In this document: positions 16,110-23,632 of the stretch, in pieces | Position numbering within the stretch: the stretch's first letter is position 1 | Layout of the letters: the number at the start of each line of letters is the position of its first letter | Source of the DNA: JADJEI01 sp035328465 | Lineage (GTDB): Bacteria > Bacteroidota > Ignavibacteria > Ignavibacteriales > Ignavibacteriaceae | Assembly (NCBI GenBank): GCA_035328465.1 | Contig: DAOLIQ010000052.1 | Span: 1 to 23,632, forward strand | Direction of reading: 5' to 3' | Length of the DNA stretch: 23,632 nt | The notes under the pieces: model-generated | Databases searched by the model: none | What the model saw: the letters and a program-made list of their open reading frames with translations, nothing else | Told to the model about the DNA's origin: nothing | Position numbers and translations under genes: made by a program

Positions 16110-16508
16110 TTACTTCTTCAGTGCGTCCCGAATCTGAGTTAATAAAACAACTTCTTCCGATGGTTTTGGTGGAGCAGCAGGTTGTTCGACTTCTTTTTTC
16201 TTCATGGAATTCATTGCTTTAATAACCATAAAAATAGCGAAAGCAACAATAAGAAAATCAACAACTGTTTGAATGAAACTTCCATATTTCCAAAGTACTG
16301 CAGGCGAAGTTTCAGTTGCTTGTTTTATGGTCATTGCTAGGTTTGAAAAATCAAGTCCACCGAGCATAGCTCCAAGCGGCGGCATTAAAACATCCCCAAC
16401 GAATGAACTTACGATTTTTCCAAAAGCAGCACCGATAACAATGCCGACTGCCATATCCACAACGTTACCTCGCATCGCAAAGGCTTTGAATTCTTTTACA
16501 AGTGACAT
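16110..16508 (-). CDS. mscL: Large-conductance mechanosensitive channel MscL
   Basis: 132 residues, standard MscL length (about 130-150). The N-terminal amphipathic helix and first membrane helix read EFKAFAMRGNVVDMAVGIVIGAAFGKIVSSFVGDVLMPPLG, nearly the family consensus. The second membrane helix is around residues 76-95 (GSFIQTVVDFLIVAFAIFMVIKAMN). The C-terminal cytoplasmic bundle has EVVLLTQIRDALKK. MscL opens as a pentamer under high membrane tension and lets solutes out on sudden osmotic downshift. A strong Shine-Dalgarno AGGAGG lies 5 bases before the ATG. It is followed by its own terminator, so it is largely monocistronic. Confidence 0.97.
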   Translation of the reverse strand: MSLVKEFKAFAMRGNVVDMAVGIVIGAAFGKIVSSFVGDVLMPPLGAMLGGLDFSNLAMTIKQATETSPAVLWKYGSFIQTVVDFLIVAFAIFMVIKAMNSMKKKEVEQPAAPPKPSEEVVLLTQIRDALKK

Positions 16509-16541
16509 TAGAACCTCCTAAATGATTTAATTAATATTTTT

Positions 16542-17390
16542 TTAAAAAATGGTATAAATGATACCTAACTGCAGAGCCTCTTTCAACTGTGTTTTTCTTG
16601 ATTGACTAATTTCATGTACAAGAACCACATTTAAATTTACGCTAATATAATCATTAACTTTTGCAGCTATATTATTATCCCACCTTATATCCCACACATC
16701 AAGTTGATTGAATCGTGAAAACAATCTGAGAAAAGAGGAGTAAGACATATTAGTTGCAAAATCATATTTCAATTCGCTGACTGATTCAAGCCCGGTATCA
16801 AATTTGAAATCTTCAATTTCATTTAGCGTTTCCAGATCATCAGTATATCCAGTAAATTTTTTAGCAAACGTTTGTTGAACCGCTAAACCAAGTCTGGTTG
16901 AGAATACACTTCCTTCAGTGTATAAAAACCCGAGGGATTCAGTAACATAACCCGGATCAAAAAAATCAACTATTTGAACGGAAGGAGTAACTGTGTAATC
17001 ATAACCTTTAGTAACTGAACTACGGACAGTCACTGCAAAATATGGGTCAACTGCCCAATCAATATCTCTGGAAACCATAGTTTCAAAATAAATTTCGTTG
17101 TCTGTCGTACGGTAACCTGCATCCTCAAGTCGTGTTCTACCAAAAGCAGATTTTAAGTATGATTTCCATTTCCAGGGATCACTAAAATATACTGCTCCAA
17201 AGTTTGAATAAAAAGTAAAGGCGAGTGAATTAGAACCTCCTTGCGTCCAATTACTGAAGGCTATCTGGCTAAGATTTAACCCGACTACTCCATTTGGATT
17301 CCAGCCGGGTTTCAAAAGCGAATCGGCAACAGTCTGGCTAAATGAAATGGATGTAAAAAAAAGTACAAAGATTAATATTATTTTTTTCAT
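16542..17390 (-). CDS. DUF3078 outer-membrane protein
   Basis: 282 residues. A Sec signal peptide (MKKIILIFVLFFTSISFSQ) is predicted to be cut near residue 18-19. The mature start GWNPNGVVGLNLSQIAFSNWTQGGSNSLAFTF is the DUF3078 signature known from many Bacteroidota. The rest alternates hydrophobic and polar residues and ends in a terminal Phe (GIIYTIF), as in outer-membrane beta-barrels, consistent with about 10-12 strands. The function of the family is not known. AAAGGA lies 4 bases before the ATG. It is upstream of mscL on the same strand with a 33-bp gap and could share transcripts with it. The promoter should lie in the 316-bp gap shared with the T9SS gene. Confidence 0.87.
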   Translation of the reverse strand: MKKIILIFVLFFTSISFSQTVADSLLKPGWNPNGVVGLNLSQIAFSNWTQGGSNSLAFTFYSNFGAVYFSDPWKWKSYLKSAFGRTRLEDAGYRTTDNEIYFETMVSRDIDWAVDPYFAVTVRSSVTKGYDYTVTPSVQIVDFFDPGYVTESLGFLYTEGSVFSTRLGLAVQQTFAKKFTGYTDDLETLNEIEDFKFDTGLESVSELKYDFATNMSYSSFLRLFSRFNQLDVWDIRWDNNIAAKVNDYISVNLNVVLVHEISQSRKTQLKEALQLGIIYTIF

Positions 17391-17706
17391 CTTTCCTTTA
17401 TGTGTTTGTTATTGAATATTGAATTAAACTCAACATAATACCTGAACAAAAAGTAAATAAAAGTTTCTCATTCACCAAATGATTTTTATTTCTTTTGGTA
17501 AACTGATCTGACTAAGGATTCGGTAAAATCAAATAATATAATTTTTTCAAAAGAATATTTTAAAAAATTCAAATTTTCAAACACACACAAAAAAAATATT
17601 GAGCTACATCTTGACTTTTAGAAAATGAATCATTAAGTTCCACTTAAATGTAAACGTTTACATTTAAATATATTTAATTCATTAATTAATTTTATAGGAG
17701 TTCATC
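17391..17706. promoter_or_regulatory. 316-bp divergent intergenic region
   Basis: This gap separates the DUF3078 gene (leftward) from the T9SS/glucan locus (rightward). It is strongly AT-rich and has no ORF. It holds the 24-bp LacI-type palindrome at 17644-17667, a possible sigma-70-like promoter just left of it (TTGACT 17611-17616, TAAGTT 17634-17639, 17-bp spacing), and a ribosome-binding site AGGAG ending at 17700, before the ATG at 17707. An imperfect inverted repeat (ACCAAA ... TTTGGT, about 17474-17499) was also seen and has no clear meaning. The leftward promoter for DUF3078 was not identified. Confidence 0.6.
17644..17667. promoter_or_regulatory. Perfect LacI-family operator palindrome
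   Basis: A 24-bp perfect palindrome: half-site TTAAATGTAAAC (17644-17655) and its exact complement, centred on a CpG. The core TGTAAACGTTTACA is the classic LacI/CcpA/PurR-family operator form. It ends 39 bp before the ATG of the T9SS-exported protein and overlaps the likely transcription start, so binding should repress. The cognate regulator is very probably the LacI-family protein encoded at 18856-19857. Confidence 0.88.
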
Positions 17707-18798
17707 ATGAAAAGGTTGTTATTGGTTTCACTTTTTCTGTTCTCGACTTCCTTGTTTGCCCAACAAACAATTGATTTTGAAACTGTGGGTAATACTTGGA
17801 CATGGAATATTTTTTCTCAAGGAACCGGTGGAAGTTTTGATATCGTTGCCAATCCCGATCCCAGCGGTCTTAATACTTCCGATAGTTGTGCTATGTTAGT
17901 TATTGGTGCTGATGGTGATCCATGGGCGGGGGTATGGTGCTCTGATTTTCCAGATATGACCATAGATGGAAGCAATTGCTACGTTAAAGCTCTCGTTTAT
18001 AAAAATGTGACCTCCAGGTTTAACTTAAAACTTGAACCACCTAATGTTGATCACTTCGATTCAAACACAGTTGTCAATGAATGGCAGGAGATGGTGTTTG
18101 AATATTGCCCAGATAATGGTGTTACCGCTGCTACATTAACTCTAATTCCTGACCAGGAAGATGGTGCAAGAACTCATTCAAGTATTAATTATATAGATAA
18201 TATTAGATTTGAAGATGTACTTCCGGTTGAATTAACTTCATTTACTGCTAATTGGTTGAATGGAGACGCTCAACTAAACTGGACGACTGCTACCGAAATT
18301 AACAATCAGGGATTTGAAATTCAAAGAAGTATTGATGGAAACAGTTTTGCAACTATTGGATTCGTTAAAGGTAATGGCACCACATCTGAAAAAAGAAGTT
18401 ACACTTACACAGATAACACTGTCAATGGCAGCGGATCGTTTTCATATCGTCTGAAACAAATTGATTTTGGCGGTAACTTCGAATATTCAGAAGTAATTAA
18501 TCTTGGTTCTTATGCTCCGGATAAATTCTTATTAGAACAGAATTTCCCAAATCCTTTCAACCCAACAACCTCTCTTTCTTTTTCTATACCGGTAAAATCT
18601 AATGTAGAATTTGCAGTATATAATTTACTCGGTCAGAAAGTTGTAGATATTTATAACGGCACTTTAGAATCGGGCAAATATTCATTTAATTTTGATGCTG
18701 CCAGCTTAAGTTCCGGAGTCTATGTTTATACTGTAAATGCTCATGGTGTTGATGGACAAACATCAGTTCTTAGTAAAAAAATGACTTTAATGAAATAA
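17707..18798 (+). CDS. T9SS-exported protein with carbohydrate-binding-like N-terminal domain
   Basis: 363 residues. A signal peptide (residues 1-18, cut after SLFA) is followed by a beta-rich domain at about 20-170. Its Trp content (W31, W33, W73, W77) and DFETVGNTW...INYIDNIRFED ending resemble jelly-roll carbohydrate-binding modules. Residues 173-265 begin LPVELTSFTANW and form a fibronectin-III-like domain common in T9SS cargo. The type IX sorting domain covers about 270-363, with linker EQNFPNPFNPTTSLSF and end KKMTLMK. No catalytic motif is recognised, so a surface glycan-binding role is inferred. A LacI operator precedes it and GH94/GH144 genes follow, suggesting sugar-controlled expression. 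GGAG lies 6 bases before the ATG. A terminator follows. Confidence 0.85.
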   Translation: MKRLLLVSLFLFSTSLFAQQTIDFETVGNTWTWNIFSQGTGGSFDIVANPDPSGLNTSDSCAMLVIGADGDPWAGVWCSDFPDMTIDGSNCYVKALVYKNVTSRFNLKLEPPNVDHFDSNTVVNEWQEMVFEYCPDNGVTAATLTLIPDQEDGARTHSSINYIDNIRFEDVLPVELTSFTANWLNGDAQLNWTTATEINNQGFEIQRSIDGNSFATIGFVKGNGTTSEKRSYTYTDNTVNGSGSFSYRLKQIDFGGNFEYSEVINLGSYAPDKFLLEQNFPNPFNPTTSLSFSIPVKSNVEFAVYNLLGQKVVDIYNGTLESGKYSFNFDAASLSSGVYVYTVNAHGVDGQTSVLSKKMTLMK

Positions 18799-18813
18799 TC
18801 TAAAGTTAATTGA

Positions 18814-18842
18814 GGGCAGGTTTATTGACCTGCCCTTTTTTT
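18814..18842 (+). terminator. Rho-independent terminator between the T9SS gene and lacI
   Basis: Perfect 8-bp GC-rich stem GGGCAGGT (18814-18821) / ACCTGCCC (18828-18835) with a 6-nt loop and seven Ts. It lies 15 bp after the T9SS gene and 13 bp before the LacI-family gene. Downstream genes therefore need read-through or a promoter overlapping the hairpin. Confidence 0.92.
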
Positions 18843-18855
18843 ATGATGTAAATTA

Positions 18856-19857
18856 ATGACACCGCCAACCATCAAAGTAATCGCTAAGAAAGCAAATGTT
18901 TCCATAGCTACTGTTAGCAGAGCATTAAATAATGACCATCGTGTTAAAGATGAAACACGAAATCTTATCCAAAAAATTTCAAAAGAATTAAATTATAACC
19001 CAAATCTTCTTGCAAGAAGTTTTGTTAAGCGTCAATCAAATGTTATCGGATTAATACTTCCGGATATTTATGATGAGTTCTTCACAGAAATTATTCGCGG
19101 GGTTGATGAGATCACATTTTCATCAAAATTTTTTACAATGGTTGCCAGTTCGCATAAATACAGATCACTTGCGGAGTCAGTTGCCACGTTCATTAAGGGA
19201 GGGATGTTAGGTGGAATAATCATTTTAGTTTCATCACTCACTGAAGAATTTATAAAAGTAATTGATCAGAGTAGAATACCTGTTGTACTCATTACCGGGT
19301 CAGACCAAAAAACAAAATATGATACTATTACAATAGATAACTATCAAGGTGCTTTCGGAATGACAGAATTTTTATTAAGAACAAAAAATTATAAAAATCC
19401 AATGCATATATCCGGCCCAGCTGATAATGACGATGCAGTATTCAGAAAAAAAGGGTTTATCGATGCCTGTAAAAAAAACAATTTAAATATTTCAAAATCA
19501 TCAATTTTACATGGAGATTTCAGCCGGGAGAGCGGGGAAGCCGCATTTTTCTCGGCAGCTAAAATGAAAATCAAGCCTGATGTTATCTTTGCTGCTAATG
19601 ATATGATGGCTTTGGGTTGTTATGATGCAGCAGCAAGTCTTAAATTAAAAATTCCTGACGACATCGCAATTGCAGGCTTTGATGACATTTTTGTCTCAAA
19701 GTATCTTTCACCAGGGCTAACTACGGTAAGAGTTCAAATTGAGGAGGTGGGAAAAGCGGCCGCAGAAATTTTGATAAAAAAAATGACTCAGGATCAAAGT
19801 TATACTTCACATTCAATTAGAATATCAACGGAATTAAAAATTAGGGAATCTTGTTAA
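18856..19857 (+). CDS. LacI-family transcriptional regulator
   Basis: 333 residues, standard for the family. The N-terminal helix-turn-helix is TIKVIAKKANVSIATVSRALNN (residues 5-26) with recognition helix IATVSRALN. The hinge helix region NPNLLARSFVKRQSNVIGLILPD leads into a periplasmic-binding-like effector domain (about 62-330). That domain ends with the usual GFDDIFVSKYLSPGLTTVRVQ, characteristic of sugar-responsive members. Phe56 occupies the place where PurR has Leu54 (ARSL), the residue that wedges into the central CpG of the operator. It should bind the palindrome at 17644-17667; the effector is probably a sugar from the glucan handled by the following GH94 enzyme, whose gene starts 10 bp downstream. 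No clear Shine-Dalgarno is seen. Confidence 0.93.
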   Translation: MTPPTIKVIAKKANVSIATVSRALNNDHRVKDETRNLIQKISKELNYNPNLLARSFVKRQSNVIGLILPDIYDEFFTEIIRGVDEITFSSKFFTMVASSHKYRSLAESVATFIKGGMLGGIIILVSSLTEEFIKVIDQSRIPVVLITGSDQKTKYDTITIDNYQGAFGMTEFLLRTKNYKNPMHISGPADNDDAVFRKKGFIDACKKNNLNISKSSILHGDFSRESGEAAFFSAAKMKIKPDVIFAANDMMALGCYDAAASLKLKIPDDIAIAGFDDIFVSKYLSPGLTTVRVQIEEVGKAAAEILIKKMTQDQSYTSHSIRISTELKIRESC

Positions 19858-19867
19858 AAAAAATACG

Positions 19868-22243
19868 ATGTCACAATTCAAAACTAAATACGGGCACTTT
19901 TCCTCAGATGGAAATGAATATATTATCACGAATTTTAGAACACCAAAACCATGGATTAATGTTATCTCTAATGGCAAGTATGGTTTAGTAATTTCCCAAA
20001 CAGGGGGCGGTTTTAGCTGGGATACACATTCTGAATTTAACAGATTAAATCGCTGGCATCAGGATTTGGTGCAAGATAATTGGGGAAAATATTTTTACAT
20101 TAAAGATAATCTCACTGGCGATGTTTGGTCTCCAACATGGATGCCTGTAAAAACTGATCTGGATTTATATAAAGTTGTTTATGGATTTGGATATGCAAAA
20201 TTTATATCGGAATATCACGGAATTAAAATAATCCTGACTGTTTTTGTTCCCCTTGGTCAAAATCTTGAGATATGGAATTTTAAGATTGAAAATACTACCA
20301 CGCAAAAAAAATCATTTTCGATTTTCACATACTTTGAATGGTGTCTTGGTTCATCAGCCGATCATCATCGAGAATTTCACAAATCTTTTTTAGAGACGAA
20401 CTTTGATTCTAAAATTAATTGTATGACTGCAACAAAAAGATTGTGGGAAATTCCACTTGGAGATAGAGGACATTGGAATATCGAATATCCATATCTCGGC
20501 TTTATTTCAAGTTCAGAAAAAATATCTGATTACGATGGAGATAAAGATACTTTTATCGGGCAGTATGGTTCGATTCAAAACCCTGCGGGCATTAGTTTAG
20601 AAAGTCTGGGAAAGAAATTAGGTAAATGGAACGATTCAGTTGCAACGGTGAAAACTGAAATTGAAATTAATCCAAAAGAAGAAAAAGAATTAAATTTTTT
20701 TATTGGAATTGAAAATAATAAAGATTCGATTAAACTTGCACTAAAAAAATATTCAGAGCCAAATAATATTGATTCAGCATTAATTGAAGTAAAACTTTTC
20801 TGGCAAAATATGTTTGATACTCTGATAATTGAAACACCAGATAAAGCAATGAATCTGTTAGTGAACAAGTGGCTTCGATATCAGGCGATTGCTGGAAGAC
20901 TTTGGGGACGCACTGCATATTATCAGCAAAGCGGTGCATTTGGATTTCGAGATCAGCTGCAGGATAGTTTGGTTTTCCTTCCAATCAATCCAAAGAAAAC
21001 AGCAGAACAAATTCGTTTACATGCCCGTCATCAATTCCAGGACGGAACTGTTCTGCATTGGTGGCACCCAATTTCAGAGACTGGTCTACCAACAAAAATG
21101 ACTGACGACTTGCTGTGGCTGCCGTTTGTAATTCTTCAATACATTGATGAAACGGCTGATTATAAAATCCTTTCAGTTAAAGAACCCTACTATGATTACA
21201 AAAACAAAAAAGATTCTTTATTCATTCACTCCGTTGCCTCAATTGAAAAAGTTCTAACGCGATTAAGTAAAAGAGGATTGACGCTTATCGGTGCGGGCGA
21301 TTGGAATGATGGACTTAGTGCCGTTGGATTAGATATGAAAGGTGAATCAATCTGGCTAACCGAATTTTTCTATTTAATTCTTGTAAGGTTTGCCGAGCTA
21401 TGTAAAGAAATTGGAAAAACTAAACTCCACAAAAAATATTCTTCTAAAGCCGTTGAATTAAAAAAAGCATTTGAAAAATACTCGTGGGATGGAGAATGGT
21501 TCTGGCGTGCAACAAAAGATGATGGCAAAAAAATAGGAAGCAAAACTTCACCTGAAGGAAAAATTTTTCTGAATGCTCAAACGTGGTCTGTAATAAGTGG
21601 AATTGCCGAATCTTCAAAACAGAAAAAAGCAATGGACTCAGTAACAAAACACTTATTAAAAAAGAACGGATGTTTACTCTTAAGTCCTGCATATTCTAAA
21701 CCTGATAAAATGATTGGATATCTTTCTCGCTATGCGCCTGGCAGAAGAGAAAATGGCGGAGTTTATACACACGCAGCAACATGGGCAGTGTGGGCTTATT
21801 CTCTGTTAAAGCAAAATGAATCAGCTTTTACATCATATAAAAATCTCTGTCCAATTTATAATGGAATGAACCCGGATGAATATGTTGCAGAGCCCTATGT
21901 AACTCCAGGTAATATTGATGGACCTGAATCTCCGAATTATGGAATGGGTGGCTGGACATGGTACACTGGCTCAGCAGCGTGGTATCAAAAAGTCATCGTT
22001 GATTGGATATTAGGCGTTCGGGCAACAAAGGATGGATTAATAATTGATCCCTGCATTCCGAATGATTGGAATGAATTTTCCGTTAAGAGATTATTTAGAG
22101 GAACGATGTACAATATTAAGGTGGTACGTGAAAGAAATAATAATTCATCTGATAAATTCATTGTTGTTGATGGGAAAAAAATGGAGGGATTTTTAATCAA
22201 ACCTGTTCGGAAAGATATTGCAAATGTTGAAGTATTTCTCTGA
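19868..22243 (+). CDS. GH94 family glycoside phosphorylase
   Basis: 791 residues, no signal peptide, so cytoplasmic. GH94 enzymes split beta-linked gluco-oligosaccharides with phosphate to give a sugar 1-phosphate. The N-terminal beta-sandwich spans about 15-310 (NVISNGKYGLVISQTGGGFSWD, NRLNRWHQD). A helical linker and the (alpha/alpha)6 catalytic barrel span about 325-720. GAFGFRDQLQDSL (356-368) and HWWHP (397-401) line the active site. GAGDWNDGL (475-483) holds the family acid, probably Asp481. TYGMGGWTWYTGSAAWYQ-like residues follow near 700. The length fits cellobiose- or laminaribiose-phosphorylase types (about 800) rather than the longer beta-1,2-oligoglucan phosphorylase of Listeria (about 1,100). 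Specificity cannot be fixed; the neighbouring GH144-like gene raises beta-1,2-gluco-oligosaccharides as a candidate. Confidence 0.9.
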   Translation: MSQFKTKYGHFSSDGNEYIITNFRTPKPWINVISNGKYGLVISQTGGGFSWDTHSEFNRLNRWHQDLVQDNWGKYFYIKDNLTGDVWSPTWMPVKTDLDLYKVVYGFGYAKFISEYHGIKIILTVFVPLGQNLEIWNFKIENTTTQKKSFSIFTYFEWCLGSSADHHREFHKSFLETNFDSKINCMTATKRLWEIPLGDRGHWNIEYPYLGFISSSEKISDYDGDKDTFIGQYGSIQNPAGISLESLGKKLGKWNDSVATVKTEIEINPKEEKELNFFIGIENNKDSIKLALKKYSEPNNIDSALIEVKLFWQNMFDTLIIETPDKAMNLLVNKWLRYQAIAGRLWGRTAYYQQSGAFGFRDQLQDSLVFLPINPKKTAEQIRLHARHQFQDGTVLHWWHPISETGLPTKMTDDLLWLPFVILQYIDETADYKILSVKEPYYDYKNKKDSLFIHSVASIEKVLTRLSKRGLTLIGAGDWNDGLSAVGLDMKGESIWLTEFFYLILVRFAELCKEIGKTKLHKKYSSKAVELKKAFEKYSWDGEWFWRATKDDGKKIGSKTSPEGKIFLNAQTWSVISGIAESSKQKKAMDSVTKHLLKKNGCLLLSPAYSKPDKMIGYLSRYAPGRRENGGVYTHAATWAVWAYSLLKQNESAFTSYKNLCPIYNGMNPDEYVAEPYVTPGNIDGPESPNYGMGGWTWYTGSAAWYQKVIVDWILGVRATKDGLIIDPCIPNDWNEFSVKRLFRGTMYNIKVVRERNNNSSDKFIVVDGKKMEGFLIKPVRKDIANVEVFL

Positions 22244-22265
22244 TGGAAATTTAAAAACAAAAAAA

Positions 22266-23632
22266 ATGATGGTGATGAATATTATAAAAACATTTGTGTT
22301 GATGATATTCTTATTTGTGGGATGTCAGGCGCAGCAAAATTATTTTCCTTTTGAATCAAAAGGAAAAATTAATTACAATCTTTCAACCGAAGACAACGAT
22401 CTTTTAGATTCAATCCAGTATAAAGCCTTTCTCTATTTTCTAAATGAATCCAATCCTGAAAACGGTTTGGTTAAAGACAGAAGTGCAGGCTGGGCACCTG
22501 CAAGTATTGCAGCAATTGGTTTTGCACTCCCATCCTACGCAGTTGGAGTTGAACGCGGTTGGATAACAAGAGAAAAAGCAGCTCAAATTACTCTTAATAC
22601 TTTAAGATTTTTTTTTAACTCTGTTCAAAGTGCAGACACAAATGTTACTGGCTACAAAGGATTTTATTATCACTTCTTAAGAATGAATTCCGGTACACGT
22701 GAGTGGAATTGTGAGCTCTCAACGATTGACACTGGATTGTTAATGATGGGAATTATCTTCTCAAGAAAATATTATAACCAAGTAAATGATATCGAAAATG
22801 AAATTCGTATCATTGCTGCAAATCTTTTAAAGAGACTTGACTGGGATTTTTTTGAAATGCCTCCAACAGGCGAATATGCCAATACAATTTCGATGGGTTG
22901 GACGCCTGAAAAAGGATTACATTTTATGGGGTGGAATGGTTATAACGAAGCTTTGTTCCTTTATGTTTTAGCTGCTGGTACCGGAATGAAAAATGTTGAA
23001 GCTGCATTTAAAACCTGGTTAGCTTCTTATGATTGGAGAACGCCATATCCAAATCTTTCGCACGTTGCATTTCCACCTTTGTTTGGTCATCAATTTTCTC
23101 AAGTGTTTATAGATTTTCGCGGTCTTACTGATTCTTATATGAAAGAAAAGGGAATAGATTATTTTGAAAATTCTCGAAGAGCAACTTTAGTGCAAAGACA
23201 ATACGCAATCGAAAATCCTAGTAATTGGGTGGGATATGATTCTTTATGCTGGGGACTTTCAGCTTGCGATGGTCCAACCGAAAAATATAATTATGATGAC
23301 AAAAAATTTTTGGGTTATGCAGCAAGAGGTACAAGCGGACCAGATTTGACTTATTTTGATGATGGAACAATTGCTCCATATGCATCAATTTCTTCTATAA
23401 TATTTGCGCCTGAAATTGTTTTGCCAACTATTAAATCATTTAATGTTAAATATGGGAAAGATCTCTGGAAAGAATTTGGATATGTTGACTCGTTCAATCC
23501 AACATTAAATTGGTTCAACAAAGAATATATTGGAATTGATCTAGGTCCGATGTTACTTATGATAGAAAATTTCAGAACTGGTTTGATTTGGAATTATGTA
23601 ATGAAAGATCCAATAATTCAAAATGGATTAAA
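22266..23632 (+). CDS. PF10091/GH144-type glucanase lipoprotein (3' partial)
   Basis: 455 codons are visible and the frame is open at the right edge. It begins at ATG 22266, with other in-frame ATGs at 22269 and 22275. A lipoprotein signal with lipobox FVGC gives Cys20, so it is a lipid-anchored envelope protein. Residues about 45-455 match the Glycoamylase domain (PF10091): REWNCELSTIDTGLL (Glu150, Asp155), GWNGYNEALFLYVLA, HQFSQVFIDFRG, YFENSRRATLVQRQY, WGLSACDGP, DDGTIAPYASISSIIFAPE, and IGIDLGPMLLMIENFRTG. The characterised branch, GH144, contains endo-beta-1,2-glucanases from Chitinophaga and Bacteroides. It starts 22 bp after the GH94 stop, so it probably cuts the polymer outside and feeds oligosaccharides to GH94 inside. 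Other beta-glucans remain possible. Confidence 0.88.
   Translation, partial: MMVMNIIKTFVLMIFLFVGCQAQQNYFPFESKGKINYNLSTEDNDLLDSIQYKAFLYFLNESNPENGLVKDRSAGWAPASIAAIGFALPSYAVGVERGWITREKAAQITLNTLRFFFNSVQSADTNVTGYKGFYYHFLRMNSGTREWNCELSTIDTGLLMMGIIFSRKYYNQVNDIENEIRIIAANLLKRLDWDFFEMPPTGEYANTISMGWTPEKGLHFMGWNGYNEALFLYVLAAGTGMKNVEAAFKTWLASYDWRTPYPNLSHVAFPPLFGHQFSQVFIDFRGLTDSYMKEKGIDYFENSRRATLVQRQYAIENPSNWVGYDSLCWGLSACDGPTEKYNYDDKKFLGYAARGTSGPDLTYFDDGTIAPYASISSIIFAPEIVLPTIKSFNVKYGKDLWKEFGYVDSFNPTLNWFNKEYIGIDLGPMLLMIENFRTGLIWNYVMKDPIIQNGL

Noticed and set aside
16551..16565. Small inverted repeat GGTAT...ATACC near the end of the DUF3078 gene
   Set aside because: It lies in the coding sequence for the conserved C-terminal strand, is only 5 bp long, and has no following T tract on the minus strand.
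17580..17589. Short AC dinucleotide run
   Set aside because: Only about five units; too short to be a meaningful repeat or phase-variation tract, and it is not in a gene.
1..18798. Similarity between the sequences ending at 219 and 18798, seen as a possible duplicated element
   Set aside because: The likeness is at protein level only, in the T9SS sorting domain that many secreted proteins share; the DNA differs, so it is not a recent repeat.
20575..21692. Several short ORFs in other frames inside the GH94 gene
   Set aside because: All overlap the intact GH94 frame with visible catalytic motifs; none resembles a known protein.

Overview
The window looks like chromosomal DNA of a low-GC member of the Bacteroidota/Chlorobi group, most likely class Ignavibacteria. 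Two genes end in a type IX secretion (T9SS) C-terminal sorting domain, one of them with the NFPNPFNPTT linker common in that group. The DNA is AT-rich, there is a DUF3078 outer-membrane protein, and gaps between genes are short. The taxonomic call is inference; no rRNA or tRNA gene is present. No mobile element, CRISPR array or phage gene was seen.

Layout. (1) 1-276: the 3' end of a T9SS-exported protein and its terminator. (2) 355-3930: housekeeping genes. These are a TPR lipoprotein translationally coupled to a DUF58 protein, a convergent phosphohexomutase (GlmM type), and an endonuclease III. (3) 4020-10347: a compact tyrosine/homogentisate catabolic operon: 4-hydroxyphenylpyruvate dioxygenase, homogentisate dioxygenase, fumarylacetoacetase, a flavin-reductase-like protein of unknown role, and acetoacetyl-CoA synthetase. 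It runs from 4-hydroxyphenylpyruvate to fumarate and acetoacetyl-CoA but lacks a recognisable maleylacetoacetate isomerase. (4) 10401-11694: a STAS-domain protein and a LysE-type exporter. (5) 11794-14442: three genes 1-2 bp apart encoding a HisC/CobD-like PLP enzyme, a CDP-alcohol phosphatidyltransferase and a LicC-like nucleotidyltransferase. They probably form a small pathway that makes a nucleotide-activated head group and transfers it to a lipid or polyol. (6) 14470-17390, minus strand: a HerA/DUF853 ATPase, the MscL channel, and a DUF3078 outer-membrane protein. (7) 17391-23632: a LacI-controlled glucan locus. A perfect 24-bp LacI-type palindrome lies upstream of a T9SS-exported, carbohydrate-binding-like protein. 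After an internal terminator come the LacI regulator, a cytoplasmic GH94 phosphorylase, and a lipoprotein of the PF10091/GH144 type that runs off the right edge.

The two most interesting parts are the three-gene head-group cluster (5), whose product cannot be assigned from known pathways alone, and the LacI/GH94/GH144 locus (7). The latter suggests extracellular cleavage of a beta-glucan (beta-1,2-glucan is the leading candidate) followed by intracellular phosphorolysis.
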